A DNA stretch of 64,000 nucleotides from Marinobacter qingdaonensis (GCF_034555935.1 NZ_JAYDCJ010000003.1:1798001-1862000); one strand, 5' to 3'. Numbered from the stretch's first letter, positions 11,179 to 21,273 are shown. The notes: generated by a model not told the origin, from the letters alone. Numbers and translations are program-made.

Positions 11179-12403
11179 ACTGGTACTGATTAACGTATCC
11201 GGTCGGGACAAGCCGGGCCTCACGTCGGAGATCACCGGCATCATGGGGCAGTACGACGTCCGCATTCTGGATATCGGCCAGGCGGTGATCCACGATCACC
11301 TGACCTGGGGCATCCTGGTGGAGATCCCGGACGAATCCAAGTCTTCCCCAGTGATCCGGGACCTGCTGTTCCGGCTGCACGCCCTGGACCTGCAGGTGCG
11401 CTTCGCGCCGATTACCGTCGAGGAGTACGAGGACTGGGCCGAGGCCCGGAACCGGGCCTGCTACATCGTGACCCTGCTGTCCCGGGACATCAAGGCCGAA
11501 CAGATTGCCCGGGTGTCGGCGATTACTGCCCGCCACGGCCTGAACATCGACAACATCTCCCGGCTATCGGCCCGGCCATCCCTGAACCCGGCGGAAAACC
11601 GCATTGCCTGCGTCGAGTTCTCGGTGCGAGGCACGCCCTCCGACCTGGAAACCCTGCGTTCGGATTTCCTGCACATCGCCGGCGAAATGAACGTCGACAT
11701 TGCCTTCCAGGAGGACTCAATTTTCCGTCGCAATCGCCGTCTGGTGGTGTTTGACATGGACTCGACGCTGATCGAGGCAGAGGTCATCGACGAGCTGGCA
11801 CTGGAAGCCGGTGTCGGTGAGCAGGTGGCGGAGATCACCGAGCGAGCCATGCGCGGGGAGCTGGATTTCAGCCAGAGTTTTGCCGAACGCCTGGCGCTGC
11901 TGAAAGGGCTGGACGAGTCGGTGCTGGAGCAGATTGCCGCTCGCCTGCGCATGACCGAGGGCGCCGAGCACCTGATCCGCAGCCTGAAGGCCCTGGGCTA
12001 CCGGACCGCGATCCTCTCGGGTGGCTTCACCTACTTTGCCCGGCACCTGCAGAGCAAGCTGGGTATCGACTACGTCTACGCCAATGAGCTGGCGATCGAG
12101 AACGGCAAGGTCACCGGCGAGGTGTCTGGCCAGATCGTCGATGGCAAGCGCAAGGCCGAACTGCTGCAGGAAATTGCGGAGAAGGAGCACATCTCCCGGG
12201 AGCAGGTCATCGCCGTGGGCGATGGCGCCAACGACCTGCCGATGCTCAGTCAGGCCGGCCTGGGCGTGGCCTTCCGGGCCAAGCCGCTGGTCAAGGAATC
12301 CGCCCGGCACTCGATCTCGACCCTGGGCCTGGATGCCATCCTCTACCTGATCGGATTCCGGGAGAGCGAGACCAACCAGGGCCTGGAGCAGGCCGGGCGC
12401 TGA
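11171..12403 (+). CDS. serB: Phosphoserine phosphatase with N-terminal ACT domains
   Basis: The product is 410 residues. It removes phosphate from L-phosphoserine, the last step of serine synthesis. Two ACT-like regulatory segments occupy about residues 1-180: [19 protein letters not shown] at the start and a second near residue 95. The haloacid-dehalogenase phosphatase core follows, with [13 protein letters not shown] (nucleophile Asp in DxDxT), LSGGFTYFA (motif II) and [11 protein letters not shown] (motif III). The start is the GTG overlapping parC. The ACT domains suggest allosteric control by an amino acid, probably serine. It ends at a strong bidirectional terminator shared with the fimX-like gene. 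Confidence 0.96.
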   Translation: MSELVLINVSGRDKPGLTSEITGIMGQYDVRILDIGQAVIHDHLTWGILVEIPDESKSSPVIRDLLFRLHALDLQVRFAPITVEEYEDWAEARNRACYIVTLLSRDIKAEQIARVSAITARHGLNIDNISRLSARPSLNPAENRIACVEFSVRGTPSDLETLRSDFLHIAGEMNVDIAFQEDSIFRRNRRLVVFDMDSTLIEAEVIDELALEAGVGEQVAEITERAMRGELDFSQSFAERLALLKGLDESVLEQIAARLRMTEGAEHLIRSLKALGYRTAILSGGFTYFARHLQSKLGIDYVYANELAIENGKVTGEVSGQIVDGKRKAELLQEIAEKEHISREQVIAVGDGANDLPMLSQAGLGVAFRAKPLVKESARHSISTLGLDAILYLIGFRESETNQGLEQAGR

Positions 12404-12427
12404 CCGGGCGAATCGTCCTGAGCGCGT

Positions 12428-12463
12428 AAAAAAAGACCGGCCTCGCGAGGCCGGTCTTTTTTT
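12428..12463. terminator. Bidirectional terminator between serB and the fimX-like gene
   Basis: The 36-base stretch is a perfect palindrome: seven A residues, the stem AGACCGGCCTCG with its complement, then seven T residues. It works in both directions between convergent genes. Confidence 0.95.
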
Positions 12464-12479
12464 GTTGCCGGGGTGGCGA

Positions 12480-14564
12480 TTACTGGTCGCCGAAGTCGTA
12501 GTTCATCTCCGGGACCGGGGCCTGCAGGTAGTAGCCCTGGATGTAATTGACCCCGGCCTGCCACAGCGTGGCCAGCACACTGGCGTTCTCCACCAGCGGA
12601 ATGATGGTGAGCTTGCCGCTGGTCTGCAGGGTTTTCACCATCTCCTTGACCTGTTCCCTGGCTTCCTCGTTCTTCTGGATCTCCTCGGTGAACGAGCCGT
12701 CGACCTTCACGTAGTCGGTGTCGATGTGCTTCAGGGTGTTGAAGGGGTTGAGCGCACAGCCGAACTGGGCGATGGAGACCTTGCAGTGCAGCTCGTGCAC
12801 GGCCTTGGCGAATTCCTTGGCCTGCTTCATGTAGTTGTTGGCGTCGCCCTCGCGGAGCTGGAAGATCAGGGAGTCGCCGGGCAGGCGGGCGGCCTTGAGC
12901 GCCACGCTGAGCCAGGAGGTGAAGGTCTTGTCCTGCAGGGTTTCTGCCGTCACGTTCAGGAACAGCCGGGTGTCGTGCCCCCGTGACCGGTGGCTGGCCA
13001 GTTGTTTGATGGTCTGCAGGATCACCCAGCGGTCAATCTTGATGGCGGTGTCGGCCGGCCCCATGGGCGGCAGGAAGTCGTAGGGCGAGACTTCCTCCTC
13101 GTCCTTGTCGAGCATGCGGACAAAGGCTTCGTAGTGTTCCTCGCCTTCACCACGCAGGTTGATGATGGGCTGGAACAACAGCTTGAAGCGGTTGTCGTCC
13201 AGGGCCTTGAGGATGGCTTCCACCGAGTTGTTTTCGTCCAGGGACTCGTACTCGGCCGGGTTGTACACCAGCACCCCGTTGCCCCGCTCGTGGCCTTCCA
13301 GCTTGCGGACATCGGACGAGGCGGTGTGGGCTCGGGCCAGCAGCTCCTCGGCCTTGGGCGAGTTCTCGGTGATGGCGGCGATGCCGATGCTGACGGTGAA
13401 CTGCAGGGTGCGACCGTTGTTGTCGAAGAGGTGGTCCTCGATCGCCTTGCGGATGCGCTCGCTGTGCTCGGCCATGACTTTCTCGTCGCAGGGCTGGCAC
13501 ATCAGGCAGAAAGCGTCGTCGCTGAGGCGGGCCACGGTCAGGGTGTCGTCCACTTGCTCTTTCAGCAGGTTGGCAAAATCCCCCAGCAGCAGGTCGGCAC
13601 CGGCAATGCCCACCTGGGTTTTCAGGTTCATGAAGTTGTCGAGCGCGATGTAGGCCAGGGCGCCGGATTCGTTGTGCTTGCCGGCCTTGGCGATGTTCTC
13701 GGCCAGGGCTTCCATCAGGTACTGCCGGTTGAACAGGCCGGTCATCAGGTCCTGGCTGCTGATCTGGCGCAGCTTCTCTTCCAGTTCCGCGTCGCTGTGT
13801 TCCGGCTGCAGCACGATCTGGGTGCAGGCCTCGCCGTCGTAGGTGGCCGCCGACACCGTCATGGTCACGTTCAGCTCGTGGTCGTCACTGCGACGGGCCG
13901 TGCAGTTCATGGTCATGCCGTCCTCGCCCTGTTCGGCAAAGGCCTTCATGAACTCCTTGTACTTGTCCTGGCTATCCGGGGTCAGGGTGTCGAGGACCGG
14001 GATGCAGATCAGGTCGTCGATGTCGTCGTAGCCGAGGAACTCCATGTACGACTGGTTGGCGTAGATGTGCATGCCATCGTTGATGTAGGCGATGGCGTCC
14101 TTCGAGCTTTCCAGCAGCAACTGGCAGCGTTGCTCGGCTTCCCGCAGGTGGGATTCGAGGACCCGACGGCGACGGCGGTCGTCCAGCGCCGACAGTTCGC
14201 GATTGACCGTCAGTACCAGCTGGTCGGTGTGGGCAAAGGGCACGGTGTCCTGGGCGCCGGCCTTCATGACCGCCACAGTGCGCTCGCGGTTGTCGTCTTC
14301 GGTCAGCAGGATGAAAGGGATGTCCTTGTCCAGGCGTCGAATCATCGCCAGGGCGTCGTTGGCGTTGAACTCCTGGTCCAAGTCCCGGGCCAGCAGCAGG
14401 TCCCAGTTATTGGCTTTCAGGGCTTCCTCGAGGTCTTCCTCGGAGGTGATGCGGTGGGCGCGGGTGGCTTTGCCGGAATTCCTGAGCAGGCTGACCAGGG
14501 ACTCGGCGTCGTTCTGGTCGGGATCAAGGATCAACAGGTGTACGGTCGCGTTCTTTTTCTGCAT
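12480..14564 (-). CDS. fimX: FimX-like protein: REC-PAS-degenerate GGDEF-degenerate EAL
   Basis: From the ATG at 14564 the protein has 694 residues, close to Pseudomonas FimX (about 690). A receiver-like domain (about 1-125), a PAS domain (about 150-260), a GGDEF domain and an EAL domain (about 450-690) follow in order. Both enzymatic domains have lost key residues. The GGDEF loop reads RLSDDAF. The EAL domain has EAFVR for EALxR, FQLREGD in place of the second acidic motif, AQFGCAL for DDFG, and LVENAS for EGVE; QGYYLQ is kept. It should therefore bind rather than make or break c-di-GMP, like FimX, which controls type IV pilus assembly. The longer start at 14648 adds residues without domain character. 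Confidence 0.85.
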   Translation of the reverse strand: MQKKNATVHLLILDPDQNDAESLVSLLRNSGKATRAHRITSEEDLEEALKANNWDLLLARDLDQEFNANDALAMIRRLDKDIPFILLTEDDNRERTVAVMKAGAQDTVPFAHTDQLVLTVNRELSALDDRRRRRVLESHLREAEQRCQLLLESSKDAIAYINDGMHIYANQSYMEFLGYDDIDDLICIPVLDTLTPDSQDKYKEFMKAFAEQGEDGMTMNCTARRSDDHELNVTMTVSAATYDGEACTQIVLQPEHSDAELEEKLRQISSQDLMTGLFNRQYLMEALAENIAKAGKHNESGALAYIALDNFMNLKTQVGIAGADLLLGDFANLLKEQVDDTLTVARLSDDAFCLMCQPCDEKVMAEHSERIRKAIEDHLFDNNGRTLQFTVSIGIAAITENSPKAEELLARAHTASSDVRKLEGHERGNGVLVYNPAEYESLDENNSVEAILKALDDNRFKLLFQPIINLRGEGEEHYEAFVRMLDKDEEEVSPYDFLPPMGPADTAIKIDRWVILQTIKQLASHRSRGHDTRLFLNVTAETLQDKTFTSWLSVALKAARLPGDSLIFQLREGDANNYMKQAKEFAKAVHELHCKVSIAQFGCALNPFNTLKHIDTDYVKVDGSFTEEIQKNEEAREQVKEMVKTLQTSGKLTIIPLVENASVLATLWQAGVNYIQGYYLQAPVPEMNYDFGDQ

Positions 14565-14678
14565 TCGTCGGGCGTCTCGTAAAGCTGGTTTGGCTGGGCC
14601 GGTCGGGCATCCAAGCTGAATGATGCAGGGGATACCCCCCAATAACAACCCTCGCCCCGCTCCCTGCTCCGGCCGTGG

Positions 14679-16484
14679 TTACAGCGACGGCCACAGGGAA
14701 TCGAATTCGTCCTCGCTGGTGCCGGAGGACTGGTCGGCTCGGCTGCTCTGCTGGAGCGCGGCGCTGTGCAGTTTCAACTCGAACTGGCTGATGCTGCCGG
14801 TGGCCGAGACCTTTTTCGACAGCTGGCCCTGGTCTTCCCGGCCGTCGTGCAGCAGCGAGATCCGGCTGCCGGACTGGAACGGAAGCCGCGGGGTGATCAG
14901 GGTGGCGGACTGATTGACCACGCTGATCTCCGGCAGCAGCAGGCCCCGAAGGTATTCGCTGCTGTTACCGACCTTCTGGATCAGGCGCACACCGCAGGGC
15001 GAGGCACTGGGGGCCAGCAATTCGATGCCAATCTGGGTGCCCTGGTGTTTGACCTGACGGATCCAGCGCACCACCGCGACACTCCAGGGGTGCGAGCGTT
15101 GCTCGCGCACGCCCAGGACCTCGCCGGCATGCAGCGAGGCCGGCACATTGCTTTCCCAGGCGACGCAGTAGCCACCGGGACTGGTGTTGATCAGCAAGGC
15201 ATGGTGGGATTTCGGCCGATTCTTGTCGGCGGTCTGCGTAGACGCCGTGCCGCGGCTGCCGCGGAAATTGATCGGGGTGTCGGCGGAGGCCAGGGCGTCG
15301 TCCCGGGGCGCGGCGTCATGGGCGCCGGCCCAGGCATCCTGTTTTTGCCGGGCCGACCGCACAAACAGGTTTTCCTCACTCTGGATGCCATGGTCGTTGC
15401 CGTGGACAAATTCGGTGAAGGTTTTCTCGCCGGCAATAAAATAGTGGGCCGCGGTGAGACCAACGCAGACCTCCAGGGTGCCTTGGCTGGCGATACGGTT
15501 AAAGTTGCGCTTGGCCAGAATGCCCAGGGCCTGGCTCAGATGGGTGAGCAGGGTGTCGCTGACTTTGGCCGGCACATGCAGGGCGTTGTCGCTCTTGTCC
15601 TGGTTGCGTCGGGCCTGCAGGGTCTCCATCACCATGGCGGACAGGTCGCGGGTGTCGAAATCGAAACTGTCCTCGCCCGGGTGGTAGTCGAGCAGGCTGC
15701 GGTAGATGGGCGGGCTGTCGCCTTCCATGTTGATCACGAACAGGCTGTCATCGCGGATGTCGGGCTCGCAGTGGGAATGCTGACTCCAGGCTTCGAACAG
15801 TTCATAGACCTGCAGCAGTTCCGCCTGGCGCAGCTGGTTCGGGCGGGCGCAGCCCAGCAGCAAAATGCGTTTGTAGGCATCGCCGACGGTGCTGGAGCGA
15901 CGATGCTGCAAGCTGCCGTCTTCCACATCGATATCGACCAGTTTGTTGCGGTAGGCGAAGCGGAACAGGCGATGGCACTCCAGCCAGCTGCGGGCCGGGC
16001 TCGGGCAGTACAGCTGGTGCGAGCGCACGATGGTCGCCGCCAGCTCGGACAGGGCCCGATGGGCGGCAATGGCGATCTGCTTGCGGTTGCGGTCCACGCC
16101 TCCGTTATCGAGGAATTCCAGAACGCACAGCTTGTACCCGGAGGCCAGATGCAGTTCCAGCGCCTGGGACAGATTGGCAATCTTGCGTTGCTTTTCCGGC
16201 AGGGCAACCGCCATCCCCAGGTAGTGGCGTGACAACTCGTGACAGACAAACTGGATCTTCTCGCGGATCAGCTCCAGGAACTGCAGACGTTGCTGGGGTG
16301 GCAAGAACAGCTGGTTCAATTCGATGATGGCGTGATAGAGCTGGCGCGACACTTCGCCGATGTTGGCCATGGGCAGTTCGCCAATCCAGCTCCGGAAAGC
16401 CTTGGGCGTGGTATCGCAGAACGACAGGCTGGCTGTCTTCTGTTCAGGGACTCGAAGATCGGGTTTCAGGACATTGCCTTCCAT
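14679..16484 (-). CDS. PilZ-like protein, upstream neighbour of fimX
   Basis: The product is 601 residues with no signal or membrane segment. The first 380 residues are mostly helical with no recognised fold. Residues about 415-520 resemble a PilZ domain: ALLINTSPGGYCVAWE contains the PilZ consensus [D/N]xSxxG. The usual preceding RxxxR is degenerate here (RPKSH), so c-di-GMP binding is uncertain. The gene lies directly upstream of the FimX-like gene on the same strand, 114 bases apart, as for the corresponding Pseudomonas pair. A shared role in c-di-GMP-dependent pilus control is inferred. A Gln/Ser-rich acidic tail ends the protein. Confidence 0.65.
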   Translation of the reverse strand: MEGNVLKPDLRVPEQKTASLSFCDTTPKAFRSWIGELPMANIGEVSRQLYHAIIELNQLFLPPQQRLQFLELIREKIQFVCHELSRHYLGMAVALPEKQRKIANLSQALELHLASGYKLCVLEFLDNGGVDRNRKQIAIAAHRALSELAATIVRSHQLYCPSPARSWLECHRLFRFAYRNKLVDIDVEDGSLQHRRSSTVGDAYKRILLLGCARPNQLRQAELLQVYELFEAWSQHSHCEPDIRDDSLFVINMEGDSPPIYRSLLDYHPGEDSFDFDTRDLSAMVMETLQARRNQDKSDNALHVPAKVSDTLLTHLSQALGILAKRNFNRIASQGTLEVCVGLTAAHYFIAGEKTFTEFVHGNDHGIQSEENLFVRSARQKQDAWAGAHDAAPRDDALASADTPINFRGSRGTASTQTADKNRPKSHHALLINTSPGGYCVAWESNVPASLHAGEVLGVREQRSHPWSVAVVRWIRQVKHQGTQIGIELLAPSASPCGVRLIQKVGNSSEYLRGLLLPEISVVNQSATLITPRLPFQSGSRISLLHDGREDQGQLSKKVSATGSISQFELKLHSAALQQSSRADQSSGTSEDEFDSLWPSL

Positions 16485-16710
16485 GAGTACGCGCCGCTAT
16501 ATCAGGGTAACCGTTGGTATTCAGGGCTTGCCTGGCAGCACCGGGCAGACGCTCCGGAATCTGTCCGTCGGCCAGGGAAATCGCCGTAAATACATGTTGT
16601 TATTTCCAACGCCATTGCACTTTAAAATAGCAAGTGCCTAACAAAAAGCGAACAATTCGCCAGTTAACAATCTTTGACACGCCCATCAGAGCCGGATTCC
16701 GAGACCTCGG

Positions 16711-17748
16711 TCACGGGAACAGGTTAATCGGAGTCTTGCCGTCCCGACCCGGTTCCTCCCGGACCAGCCTGGGTATCAGGAACCCGGGCAGGCGTGCCAG
16801 CAGCCCTTGCACCAGGGTTCGGGCCTCCTCGTCCGCCACGTCGTAATGGTGGGCCCCCTCGACCGGGTCGAACGCATGCAGATAATACGGCATTACACCG
16901 GCCTCAAACAGCGTTTCGCTCAGGGATTCCAGAACCGCCACGTTGTCGTTCACGCCGCGCAGAATAACGCTTTGATTCAGCAGGGTAACCCCGGCGGCCC
17001 GCAGGTAACCCAGGGCGTTTCGGGTGGCCGGGTCGATCTCGGCCGGGTGGTTGATGTGCAGTACCATGACCACCGGAATCCGGGTCTGGGACAGCCACTT
17101 TAACAGGGCGTCGCACACCCGTTGCGGTATCACCACCGGCAGGCGGGTGTGCAGCCGCAAGCGCCGGATGTGGGGAATGGCGCTGAGGTCGGCGGCCCAC
17201 TGCGCCAGCAGCCGGTCGTTGACGGCCAGGGGGTCGCCACCGCTCAGGATAACCTCGTTGATTTCCGGGCTGGCCGACAGGGTATCGATGACCTGGCGCC
17301 GGTCGCTGGCGCCCAGGCGCTGTTCGTCGTAGGGGAAATGCCGGCGGAAGCAGTAGCGGCAGTTGACGGCGCACTGGCCGGTCACCATCAGCAGGGCCCG
17401 GCTCCGGTACTTGCGGATCAGACCGGTGGTCTGCACTGCGCGGTCCTCGGCCAGCGGGTCGCGGACATAGCCGGGCATCCGGACACTCTCTTCCTGCCGC
17501 GGCAGCACCTGCCTGAGCAGGGGGTCGTTCGGGTCGCCGTGGCGCATCCGGGCCAGGAACGGCTCCGGCACCCGGATCGGAAACAGCTGGTGCCCGGCTT
17601 GGGCGCCGGAAAGCCACTCCTCCGGAGCAAGACCCAGTCGCTGCAGCAGTATTTCCGGGGAAGTGATGGACTCCGACAGGTGCTGTTGCCAGCTGCGTCC
17701 GTCTTCCGCAAGGTGGGCTTCTATACCGGTGGGAGTTCGCTGTATCAT
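16711..17748 (-). CDS. epmB: EF-P lysine 2,3-aminomutase (beta-lysylation protein)
   Basis: The product is a 345-residue radical-SAM enzyme that turns (S)-alpha-lysine into (R)-beta-lysine, the donor for EF-P modification. The cluster motif [18 protein letters not shown] near residue 125 gives the CxxxCxxC that holds the [4Fe-4S]/SAM site. [13 protein letters not shown] follows, as in lysine aminomutases. It is short compared with KamA (over 410 residues), which fits EpmB. It is divergent from efp with 45 bases between start codons and lies next to epmA, so the whole EF-P activation pathway is clustered here. Confidence 0.95.
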   Translation of the reverse strand: MIQRTPTGIEAHLAEDGRSWQQHLSESITSPEILLQRLGLAPEEWLSGAQAGHQLFPIRVPEPFLARMRHGDPNDPLLRQVLPRQEESVRMPGYVRDPLAEDRAVQTTGLIRKYRSRALLMVTGQCAVNCRYCFRRHFPYDEQRLGASDRRQVIDTLSASPEINEVILSGGDPLAVNDRLLAQWAADLSAIPHIRRLRLHTRLPVVIPQRVCDALLKWLSQTRIPVVMVLHINHPAEIDPATRNALGYLRAAGVTLLNQSVILRGVNDNVAVLESLSETLFEAGVMPYYLHAFDPVEGAHHYDVADEEARTLVQGLLARLPGFLIPRLVREEPGRDGKTPINLFP

Positions 17749-17755
17749 AGCGAAC
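17735..17755. repeat. Inverted repeat over the epmB start codon
   Basis: GTTCGCT at 17735-17741 and AGCGAAC at 17749-17755 are exact 7-bp arms around a 7-base spacer that contains the epmB start codon. Dyad symmetry between divergent genes can be an operator; no matching regulator is known to me. Confidence 0.4.
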
Positions 17756-17793
17756 CTCGAATTTTTAACTGCATTTTGTCAGGTGAACATTTC

Positions 17794-18369
17794 ATGGCTT
17801 CATATTCTACCAACGAATTCCGCAGCGGTCTTAAGGTTTTGCTGGATGGCGACCCGTGCATCATGCTCGACAACGAATTCGTCAAACCCGGCAAAGGCCA
17901 GGCCTTCAACCGGGTAAAACTGCGGAATCTCATGACCAACCGGGTCTGGGAGCGTACCTTCAAGTCCGGTGAAAGCCTTGAATCCGCCGACGTCATCGAC
18001 CAGGACATGGAGTACCTGTACACCGATGGTGAGTTCTGGCACTTCATGCTGACCGATGGTTCCTTCGAGCAGTTCCCGGCGGATGCCAAGGCCGTTGGCG
18101 ATACCGTCAAGTGGCTGAAAGAACAGGACGTCTATACCGTGACCCTGTACAACGGCGCGCCGCTGATCGTCACGCCGCCGAACTTCGTGGAACTGGAAGT
18201 GGTGGACACCGACCCCGGCATGAAGGGTGACACCGCCCAGGGTGGTTCCAAGCCCGCGACCCTGTCCACCGGCGCCGTGGTGAACGTGCCCCTGTTCATC
18301 ACCATCGGTGAGGTGCTCAAGGTAGATACCCGTTCCGGTGAGTACGTCAGCCGCGTCAAAAGCAGCTGA
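17794..18369 (+). CDS. efp: Translation elongation factor P
   Basis: The product is 191 residues and relieves ribosomes stalled at polyproline stretches. The KOW-like N-terminal domain is followed by two OB domains. The modified lysine sits at residue 34 in KPGKGQAF, which is the form that EpmA and EpmB modify in Escherichia coli. I chose the ATG at 17794 ([14 protein letters not shown]), which matches the known EF-P N-terminus; the much longer frame starting at 17122 is antisense to epmB. epmA follows after six bases, so the two are co-transcribed. Confidence 0.97.
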   Translation: MASYSTNEFRSGLKVLLDGDPCIMLDNEFVKPGKGQAFNRVKLRNLMTNRVWERTFKSGESLESADVIDQDMEYLYTDGEFWHFMLTDGSFEQFPADAKAVGDTVKWLKEQDVYTVTLYNGAPLIVTPPNFVELEVVDTDPGMKGDTAQGGSKPATLSTGAVVNVPLFITIGEVLKVDTRSGEYVSRVKSS

Positions 18370-18375
18370 TCGACC

Positions 18376-19344
18376 ATGACTGATCAACCTGTCTGGCAGC
18401 CTGCTGCCGCGCAGGCTGCCCTGAAAGGCCGTGCACAACAATTGGCGTTTGTGCGCGGCTTTTTTTCTGAGCGCCAGGTCCTGGAGGTGGAAACCCCGGT
18501 GCTGGCCCGGCACGGGGTCACCGACCGGAACCTGGACGGGGTGCACGCCGACGTGTCGGCGTCAGGGCTGCACGGGGGCTGGCTGCAGACGTCGCCGGAG
18601 TACCACATGAAGCGCCTGCTGGCGGCCGGCAGCGGCTCGATCTTCCAGGTCTCCAAGGTGTTTCGGAACGGCGAACGCGGCCCCAGGCACAACCCGGAAT
18701 TCTCCATGCTGGAGTGGTACCGGACCGGCTTCGACGACATCGAGCTGATGGCGGAGGTGTCCGACCTGGTGTGTGGCTGGCTCGGGTGCGCGCGTCCACG
18801 CACGCTCAATTACCGGGAGGCGATGCAGCGGTGGGCCGGTGTTGATCCCTTCACCATTGCCGACGCGGAGTTGCGCCAGCGTTGCACGCAGTGGCTCGAG
18901 CCGGAGCAGTTGACCGATCTGGAACGCGATGGCTGCCTGGATCTGTTGATGAGCTTTGCGGTTGAGCCCCATCTGGGCCGCGAGGTGCCGGAATTCATCA
19001 CCGGCTACCCGGCGTCCCAGGCGGCCCTGGCCCGGGTGTCACAGTGCGACGGACACGACGTCGCACACCGGTTCGAGCTGTATATCGATGGCCTGGAGTT
19101 GTGCAACGGCTATTGGGAGCTGGCCGATGCCGACGAGCAGCGGCGCCGGTTCGAGGCGGACAACCGGCAGCGAGAGCAGGCCGGTAAGCCGGTGATGGCG
19201 GTGGATGAGGCGTTCCTGGCGGCCATGGCGGCCGGGTTGCCCGATTGCGCTGGGGTGGCCCTGGGGTTGGACCGGCTGCTGATGCTCAAGCTTGGCGCAA
19301 GCTCCATCAGCGAGGTGCTGGCCTTTCCGTTCGAGCAGGCCTGA
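18376..19344 (+). CDS. epmA: EF-P--(R)-beta-lysine ligase
   Basis: The product is 322 residues, a stand-alone class II lysyl-tRNA-synthetase-like enzyme without the anticodon-binding domain. It activates (R)-beta-lysine with ATP and joins it to Lys34 of EF-P. Class II motifs are visible: motif 2 in FRNGERGPRHNPEFSMLEWYR near residue 100 and motif 3 in GVALGLDRLLMLKLG near residue 300. It starts six bases after efp. With epmB next door the three-gene pathway is complete. Confidence 0.95.
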   Translation: MTDQPVWQPAAAQAALKGRAQQLAFVRGFFSERQVLEVETPVLARHGVTDRNLDGVHADVSASGLHGGWLQTSPEYHMKRLLAAGSGSIFQVSKVFRNGERGPRHNPEFSMLEWYRTGFDDIELMAEVSDLVCGWLGCARPRTLNYREAMQRWAGVDPFTIADAELRQRCTQWLEPEQLTDLERDGCLDLLMSFAVEPHLGREVPEFITGYPASQAALARVSQCDGHDVAHRFELYIDGLELCNGYWELADADEQRRRFEADNRQREQAGKPVMAVDEAFLAAMAAGLPDCAGVALGLDRLLMLKLGASSISEVLAFPFEQA

Positions 19345-19390
19345 TCCGGGGCAGGCCGCGATTCGAGGACCGGTTGGTTTCAGGTTCTGG

Positions 19391-20245
19391 TCAGGACAGG
19401 GTGCCGAAGGCCTCGCCCATGCGCAGGGTCTTGCCCGCGACCTGATCATCATTCCAGCTCACCGCGCCCTTGGGCATGACCATGACCACGGTCGAGCCCA
19501 GGCGGAACCGACCCATTTCCTCACCCTTGGCGAAGCTGCGGGCCTGATCGCCCTCGTACCGGGTGGTCGTCACCAGGCCATTGCCGGGGGCGACCACGCC
19601 GGACCAAACGGTCTCGACGCTGCCGACGATCATGGCGCCGACCAACACCAGCGCCATGGGGCCCGCCTCGGTATCAAAGATGCAGGCGACCCGTTCGTTA
19701 CGGGCGAACAGGTTGGGCACGTTCTCGGCGGTGACCGGGTTGACCGAAAACAGCTTGCCGGGAATGTACACCATCTCCCGCAGGGTGCCTGCCATCGGCA
19801 TATGAATTCGGTGGTAATCCTTCGGGGACAGGTAGATGGTGGAGAATTCGCCTTCCTCAAACGCCTCGGCGCGCTGCCCGTCGCCACCGAGCAGTTCGGT
19901 CAGGCTGAAGGATTGGCCCTTGGCCTGGAACACCCGGTCGTCGGAGACCTGGCCGATCTGGCTGATGGCACCGTCCACCGGGCTGACCAGGGTCTTGTCG
20001 CCCTCGGCGATCGGGCGGATGCCCGGTTTCAGGGCCCGGGTAAAGAAGGCGTTGAAGCTCGGGTAGGCGGTGGGGTCAGATTCGGCCGCTTCGCTCATGT
20101 CCACGCCATAGCGGCCGATAAACCATTGAATTACGCGATTCTTGAGCGCCGGGGAGCGGTCGTTGTCCGCCATGCGGCCGGCCAGCCGGGACACTGCCAG
20201 CTGTGGTGTAACGTACTGACTCAAAACAAACAGCTTGTTAAACAT
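19391..20245 (-). CDS. psd: Phosphatidylserine decarboxylase
   Basis: The product is a 284-residue membrane-associated enzyme that makes phosphatidylethanolamine. The proenzyme cleaves itself at the conserved LGST (in GRFRLGSTVVMVMP near residue 250) to create the pyruvoyl group. VSPVDGAISQIG and SPKDYHRIHMP are the other family signatures, carrying the Asp and His of the self-cleavage triad. I use the ATG at 20245 (MFNKLFVLSQYV), which aligns with the Escherichia coli start; a frame open to 20317 adds 24 residues. It is divergent from motA. Confidence 0.95.
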   Translation of the reverse strand: MFNKLFVLSQYVTPQLAVSRLAGRMADNDRSPALKNRVIQWFIGRYGVDMSEAAESDPTAYPSFNAFFTRALKPGIRPIAEGDKTLVSPVDGAISQIGQVSDDRVFQAKGQSFSLTELLGGDGQRAEAFEEGEFSTIYLSPKDYHRIHMPMAGTLREMVYIPGKLFSVNPVTAENVPNLFARNERVACIFDTEAGPMALVLVGAMIVGSVETVWSGVVAPGNGLVTTTRYEGDQARSFAKGEEMGRFRLGSTVVMVMPKGAVSWNDDQVAGKTLRMGEAFGTLS

Positions 20246-20421
20246 TACAACGTAACCCTTTGCGCTCAAAGCGGCGAAGTTTACCAAAGTCTTGGCCCTG
20301 TATAGAAATTGTTTCACGGCTTAGCGGTCACCGCAGAGCCTTGCTATGATCGGGGCTCGAAAAAAGGGTGGGCGGTAACCGCGTCCGCCGATAACCAAAA
20401 ACCAAGGCGTGCAATCTACCC

Positions 20422-21273
20422 ATGTTACTGATTATTGGAGCAGTGGTTGTTCTCGCGAGCGTGCTCGGCGGGTATGTCCTCCACGGTGGTAATCTGGCGG
20501 TGCTCTGGCAGCCCACGGAGATTCTGATCATCTTCGGGGCGGCGCTGGGGTCGTTCATCATCGCCAACCCGATGCACACGGTGAAAGAGGTGTTCCAGGG
20601 CATCCTGCGCCAGCTCACCGGCCACCCCTTCAATAAATCCTACTATATGGACCTGCTCAGCCTGCTGTACGAGATTTTCGACAAATCCCGCAAGCAGGGC
20701 GTGATGGCCATCGAGGAGGATGTCGATAATCCCGAATCCAGCCAGATCTTTACCCGCTACCCGGCGATCATGAAGTCCAAGGCGCTGTTGGCCTTCATCA
20801 CCGACTACCTGCGCATCATCAGCTCCGGCAACATGGCGACCCATGAGCTGGAGGGCATGATGGAAAGCGAGATCGAAAGCCGCCAGCACGAGCTGGAGGA
20901 GCCGTCCCATGCGGTCAACAAGATCGCCGATGCCCTGCCGGGCCTGGGGATCGTGGCCGCGGTGCTGGGCATCGTCATAACCATGAACTTCCTGTCTGAG
21001 GGGCCGGAGCGCATCGGTCTTAGCGTGGCCGCGGCGCTGGTGGGTACCTTCCTGGGCATTTTCATGGGCTACGGTTTTGTCGGGCCGCTGTCCATCGCCA
21101 TGGAGCACGCCGCCAAGTACGAACTGAAGGCCTACGACTGTGTGAAGTCGTCGATCGTGGCCACGGTGTCCGGACAGGCGCCGCAGATGGCCATCGAGTT
21201 CGGCCGCAAGGCCCTGCCGACGGACAAGCGGCCGGAGTTCCAGGAACTGAACGACCATGTTCGCTCGAAATAA
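20422..21273 (+). CDS. motA: Flagellar motor stator protein
   Basis: The product is 283 residues, the five-fold subunit of the ion-driven flagellar stator. Four membrane segments are seen: two near the N-terminus (from residue 1 and about residue 30) and two near residues 165-215. The cytoplasmic loop between them carries the charged residues that contact FliG. The N-terminus and size are those of the proton-driven MotA family, not PomA. The sequence TATGAT at 20344 is a possible -10. motB follows after 31 bases. No other flagellar genes are nearby, as in Pseudomonas, where this motAB pair also lies alone. Confidence 0.95.
   Translation: MLLIIGAVVVLASVLGGYVLHGGNLAVLWQPTEILIIFGAALGSFIIANPMHTVKEVFQGILRQLTGHPFNKSYYMDLLSLLYEIFDKSRKQGVMAIEEDVDNPESSQIFTRYPAIMKSKALLAFITDYLRIISSGNMATHELEGMMESEIESRQHELEEPSHAVNKIADALPGLGIVAAVLGIVITMNFLSEGPERIGLSVAAALVGTFLGIFMGYGFVGPLSIAMEHAAKYELKAYDCVKSSIVATVSGQAPQMAIEFGRKALPTDKRPEFQELNDHVRSK

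Noticed and set aside
17122..17793. Long N-terminal extension of efp
   Set aside because: It is antisense to epmB, and EF-P starts at the known MASYSTNEF.
20340..20421. Promoter of motA at TATGAT (20344-20349)
   Set aside because: No acceptable -35 at 15-19 bases, and no recognisable FliA-type motif.
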